Of a DNA stretch of 7,670 bases, positions 5,449 through 7,670 are shown piece after piece. The stretch's first letter is position 1, and every line of letters begins with the position of its first letter. Where the stretch lies: positions 1 to 7,670 of the forward strand of contig JAAZNS010000504.1 of NCBI GenBank assembly GCA_012798185.1, read 5' to 3'. Origin of the DNA: Chloroflexota bacterium. GTDB taxonomy: Bacteria; Chloroflexota; Anaerolineae; Anaerolineales; UBA4823. The notes beneath the pieces were generated by a model. That model was not told where the DNA came from. It worked only from the letters and a program-made list of their open reading frames with translations, and made no database searches. The translations under genes and the position numbers were made by a program.

Positions 5449-6666
5449 AAGATCGCGATTATCGGCGCAGGGGCATCGGGTATGGCTGCTGCTCTGCAGG
5501 CTGCCTGGCACGGCGGAGAAATCACCTTATTCGAACGCAATGCAACTATTGGAAGAAAATTACTGGTGACCGGCAGCGGGCGGTGTAATCTCACTAACGA
5601 TGCTGTCACTGCCTCAAAATATGCCTGCGCAGACTCCAACTGGATGGCGATTCTATTGAAGCGCTTTGGGGTCAGTGAGCTAATCGATATGCTGGCTGAA
5701 ATCTGCGTTCCTGTTCGAAAAACAGCAGATGGATGGTATTATCCATTATCCGATTCGGCTCACACCGTGGTGGAAGCATTTGCCAGCGCGTTACACCAGG
5801 CTGATGTGGCATTATTCACGTCAACTCAGGTGACTTCGATCAAAAAGAAGAAAAATGGATTCGCGGTTTCTTTTATTCATGATGATAGAGAACAAGAAGC
5901 CGTTTTCGAACAGGTTATTATCTCAGCAGGCGGGAAAGCCTATCCCTCGCTTGGCTCACGCGGCGAATTGTTTCCAGTGTTGGAAGAGCTGGGTCATACT
6001 GTCTTACCCAAACGCCCTGCCCTGGCACCTCTTTTGATCGATCTTGGAAAATTTAAATCGCTACAAGGAATCCGCCTGAATGTGGGCGCTACATTATGGG
6101 ATGGTTCTCGGCAGCTGGCGTTTGCTGCCGGTAATCTGATATTTACCCCTTGGGGTTTGAACGGTCCGGCGGTGATGGATATAAGCCATCATGTTTCTAC
6201 CCATCCCAATTTCTCATTGGAGCTATCATTGAATTGGCTGTTTTTCTTCCAGGAAGAATTCAACCGTTTATTAGAGCAAAAACGATTCAGTTCTCTCCCC
6301 TTGCGAATATTATTAGGGGCTTTTTTCCCGCCTAAAGTTGTGGCATTTCTCCTTAAAGACGCCCATTTAACGAATGAGATTTCTCTACAGCAAGTGAATG
6401 ACATCACCCTGGAACGATTGGTAGGGAGGCTTAAAGACACGCGCCTCCCTATTAAGAGTGTCCGTGGATTTGAGTATTGTCAGGTCTCCGCCGGCGGGAT
6501 CCCAGTAACGGAAGCCGATCCCCAAACCCTGGAATCCCGGCGGGTGAAAGGGTTGTTCCTCACCGGTGAAACCCTGGATGTGGTTGGACCGTGCGGCGGC
6601 TACAATCTGCAATACGCCTTTAGCAGCGGTGCGCTGGCTGGCAGAGCTTCTGTCAGCTCCCAATAA
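5446..6666 (+). CDS. FAD-dependent oxidoreductase of the BaiN/HI0933 (YhiN) family
   Basis: The protein has 406 residues, the normal family length. The FAD-binding Rossmann motif is G7AGASG12, with Glu30 at the end of the second strand to hold the ribose. The hallmark GRKLLVTGSGRCNLTN (36-51) is specific to this family, and GGKAYPSLGS and the C-terminal GLFLTGETLDVVGPCGGYNLQ (369-389) complete it. Members are cytosolic flavoproteins. The one best known by name, BaiN, was linked to bile-acid dehydroxylation, but most have no established substrate, so that role should not be transferred here. The start fits the Rossmann fold exactly and no in-frame alternative lies upstream after the promoter. 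The following MFS gene is on the same strand 198 bases on and has its own ribosome site; no clear terminator separates them, so cotranscription is possible. Confidence 0.9.
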   Translation: MKIAIIGAGASGMAAALQAAWHGGEITLFERNATIGRKLLVTGSGRCNLTNDAVTASKYACADSNWMAILLKRFGVSELIDMLAEICVPVRKTADGWYYPLSDSAHTVVEAFASALHQADVALFTSTQVTSIKKKKNGFAVSFIHDDREQEAVFEQVIISAGGKAYPSLGSRGELFPVLEELGHTVLPKRPALAPLLIDLGKFKSLQGIRLNVGATLWDGSRQLAFAAGNLIFTPWGLNGPAVMDISHHVSTHPNFSLELSLNWLFFFQEEFNRLLEQKRFSSLPLRILLGAFFPPKVVAFLLKDAHLTNEISLQQVNDITLERLVGRLKDTRLPIKSVRGFEYCQVSAGGIPVTEADPQTLESRRVKGLFLTGETLDVVGPCGGYNLQYAFSSGALAGRASVSSQ

Positions 6667-6852
6667 TGAGAACGATTATCACGGCGTTAAAGTTCTCTGC
6701 CTGCGCTTTGGCATCGTCATCCTTATAAAATTCGATGATTTTGCAAGAGGGGAAAAAATCTAAAATTTCACAATATCTTTTCTACCTGCTGCGGAATAAC
6801 GTGATATGCTTGGATAAATATACCAAATTTAATTATTTTGTCGTTTATGATT

Positions 6853-6867
6853 AAAGGAGCGCAATTG
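6853..6867 (+). promoter_or_regulatory. Ribosome binding site selecting a TTG start
   Basis: AAAGGAG (6853-6859) stands 5 bases before TTG (6865-6867). An in-frame ATG at 6847 overlaps the region but has no ribosome site of its own, and the Shine-Dalgarno would lie inside that longer frame. TTG is therefore the likely start. Confidence 0.6.
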
Positions 6868-7670
6868 ACAACCACCGCTTTTCACCGTGATCGTTTTACC
6901 TGGCTGGCATATATCATGTTAGCGTTTTATGCCTATTTCCTGAATATCCTTGGTCCCATAACACCATTTCTGAAAGAAGAGCTGCATCTTTCATACACAG
7001 TCAGCAGCCTGCACTTCACCGCATTTGCGCTTGGTATCTTACTTATTGGTTTAGGCGGTCAAAAATTCATCCAACGGTTCGGCAGAATGCGTTCTTTATG
7101 GAGCGGTGCTTTTGGAATGACCATATCCATATTTATCTTATTAGCAGGCAGGTCACCGGTGATCACCATCGGCGCTGCATTCAGCATGGGATTGGTTGGC
7201 TCGCTGATCTTGGTTATCGTATTATCCGGATTATCCGATCTGCATGGAGAACACCGCGCGATAGCCATATCAGAAGCCAATGTTGTTGCATCATTGGTAT
7301 CTGCAGCTGCTCCGTTGATGGTGGGTTGGTGTGTCAATATGCCATTTGGTTGGCGGTTGGCATTGGGAATTGTCGCTTTTACCCCCTTGCTATTGCGATT
7401 TATCATGGGTAAAACCCTATCCATCCCCGATGCACCAACTCAGGAGGATGCTAATCCAAATAACCAGCCTCTGCCTTTGATGTATTGGGTTTATTGGACT
7501 GCGGTTGTGCTGGCTGTATCTGTGGAATTCTGTATGATCTTTTGGGGGGCAGATTATCTGGAAATAAACCTGGGGATGCAAAAAGCGCATGCTGCCCAAG
7601 CAGTCAGCCTTTTCCTGGCGGGCATGATCATTGGCAGGCTGGCTGGCAGCCGCCTGGTTCAACATTTTTC
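6865..7670 (+). CDS. Major facilitator superfamily transporter, N-terminal part (3' end outside window)
   Basis: The frame is open from the TTG start to the right edge, giving 268 residues of a protein that is usually about 390-420. A cytosolic N-terminus (TTTAFHRDR) leads into hydrophobic helix 1 (about 11-30), then PITPFLKEELHLSY. Helix 2 is followed by GLGGQKFIQRFGRMRSL (62-78), the basic loop 2-3 that corresponds to MFS motif A. Four more helices follow to about residue 180, then a hydrophilic central loop (SIPDAPTQEDANPNNQ, about 186-201), and the second half begins with helix 7 (about 206-226). The fold class is clear; the substrate cannot be told, and sugar, drug or anion export/import are all open. 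The gene follows the flavoprotein on the same strand but with its own ribosome site. Confidence 0.85.
   Translation, partial: MTTTAFHRDRFTWLAYIMLAFYAYFLNILGPITPFLKEELHLSYTVSSLHFTAFALGILLIGLGGQKFIQRFGRMRSLWSGAFGMTISIFILLAGRSPVITIGAAFSMGLVGSLILVIVLSGLSDLHGEHRAIAISEANVVASLVSAAAPLMVGWCVNMPFGWRLALGIVAFTPLLLRFIMGKTLSIPDAPTQEDANPNNQPLPLMYWVYWTAVVLAVSVEFCMIFWGADYLEINLGMQKAHAAQAVSLFLAGMIIGRLAGSRLVQHF

Noticed and set aside
6668..6697. GAGAAC/GTTCTC repeat as terminator of the flavoprotein gene
   Set aside because: The stem is six pairs with an 18-base loop and no T tract.
1..7670. CRISPR array, tRNA, insertion sequence or integrase
   Set aside because: No regularly spaced direct repeats, no cloverleaf-like sequence, and no transposase or recombinase motif were seen on either strand.

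Overview
The window reads as a mid-GC bacterial chromosome segment. The gene content is a dynamin-like GTPase, an SPL-family radical SAM protein, a multi-zinc-ribbon protein, a secreted DUF2202 protein, a VapBC remnant, a BaiN/HI0933-type flavoprotein and an MFS transporter. This mix, with the look of the zinc-ribbon and DUF2202 proteins, suggests an environmental anaerobe such as a member of the Chloroflexota (Anaerolineae-like). That assignment is an inference from family resemblance; there is no rRNA or other marker to confirm it.

Layout, left to right. Positions 1-1208 (+) hold the C-terminal two thirds of a bacterial dynamin-like protein cut by the window edge. It converges on a radical SAM gene (1293-2027, -), and the gap between them carries a nested inverted repeat. 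A zinc-ribbon gene (2255-3013, -) follows and ends in a convincing rho-independent terminator (2145-2177). A 310-base AT-rich divergent region with a strong hairpin separates it from an unrecognised 148-residue protein (3324-3770, +). That gene and a secreted DUF2202 protein (3946-4560, -) converge on a short region packed with palindromes, the last of which is a bidirectional terminator. Positions 4699-5269 (-) hold a decayed VapBC toxin-antitoxin operon in which I can trace five separate disabling lesions. The right end has two + strand genes: a flavoprotein (5446-6666) that looks leaderless, and an MFS transporter (from 6865, TTG start) that runs off the window.

The genes do not form one pathway. 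Most are single-gene transcription units with their own promoter or terminator signals. The most informative observations are the VapBC remnant, two genes whose TATAAT boxes sit 6-7 bases before the ATG, the palindrome cluster at 3790-3922, and the uncharacterised gene at 3324. I found no RNA gene, CRISPR array, insertion sequence or integrase, and no convincing novel multigene system.
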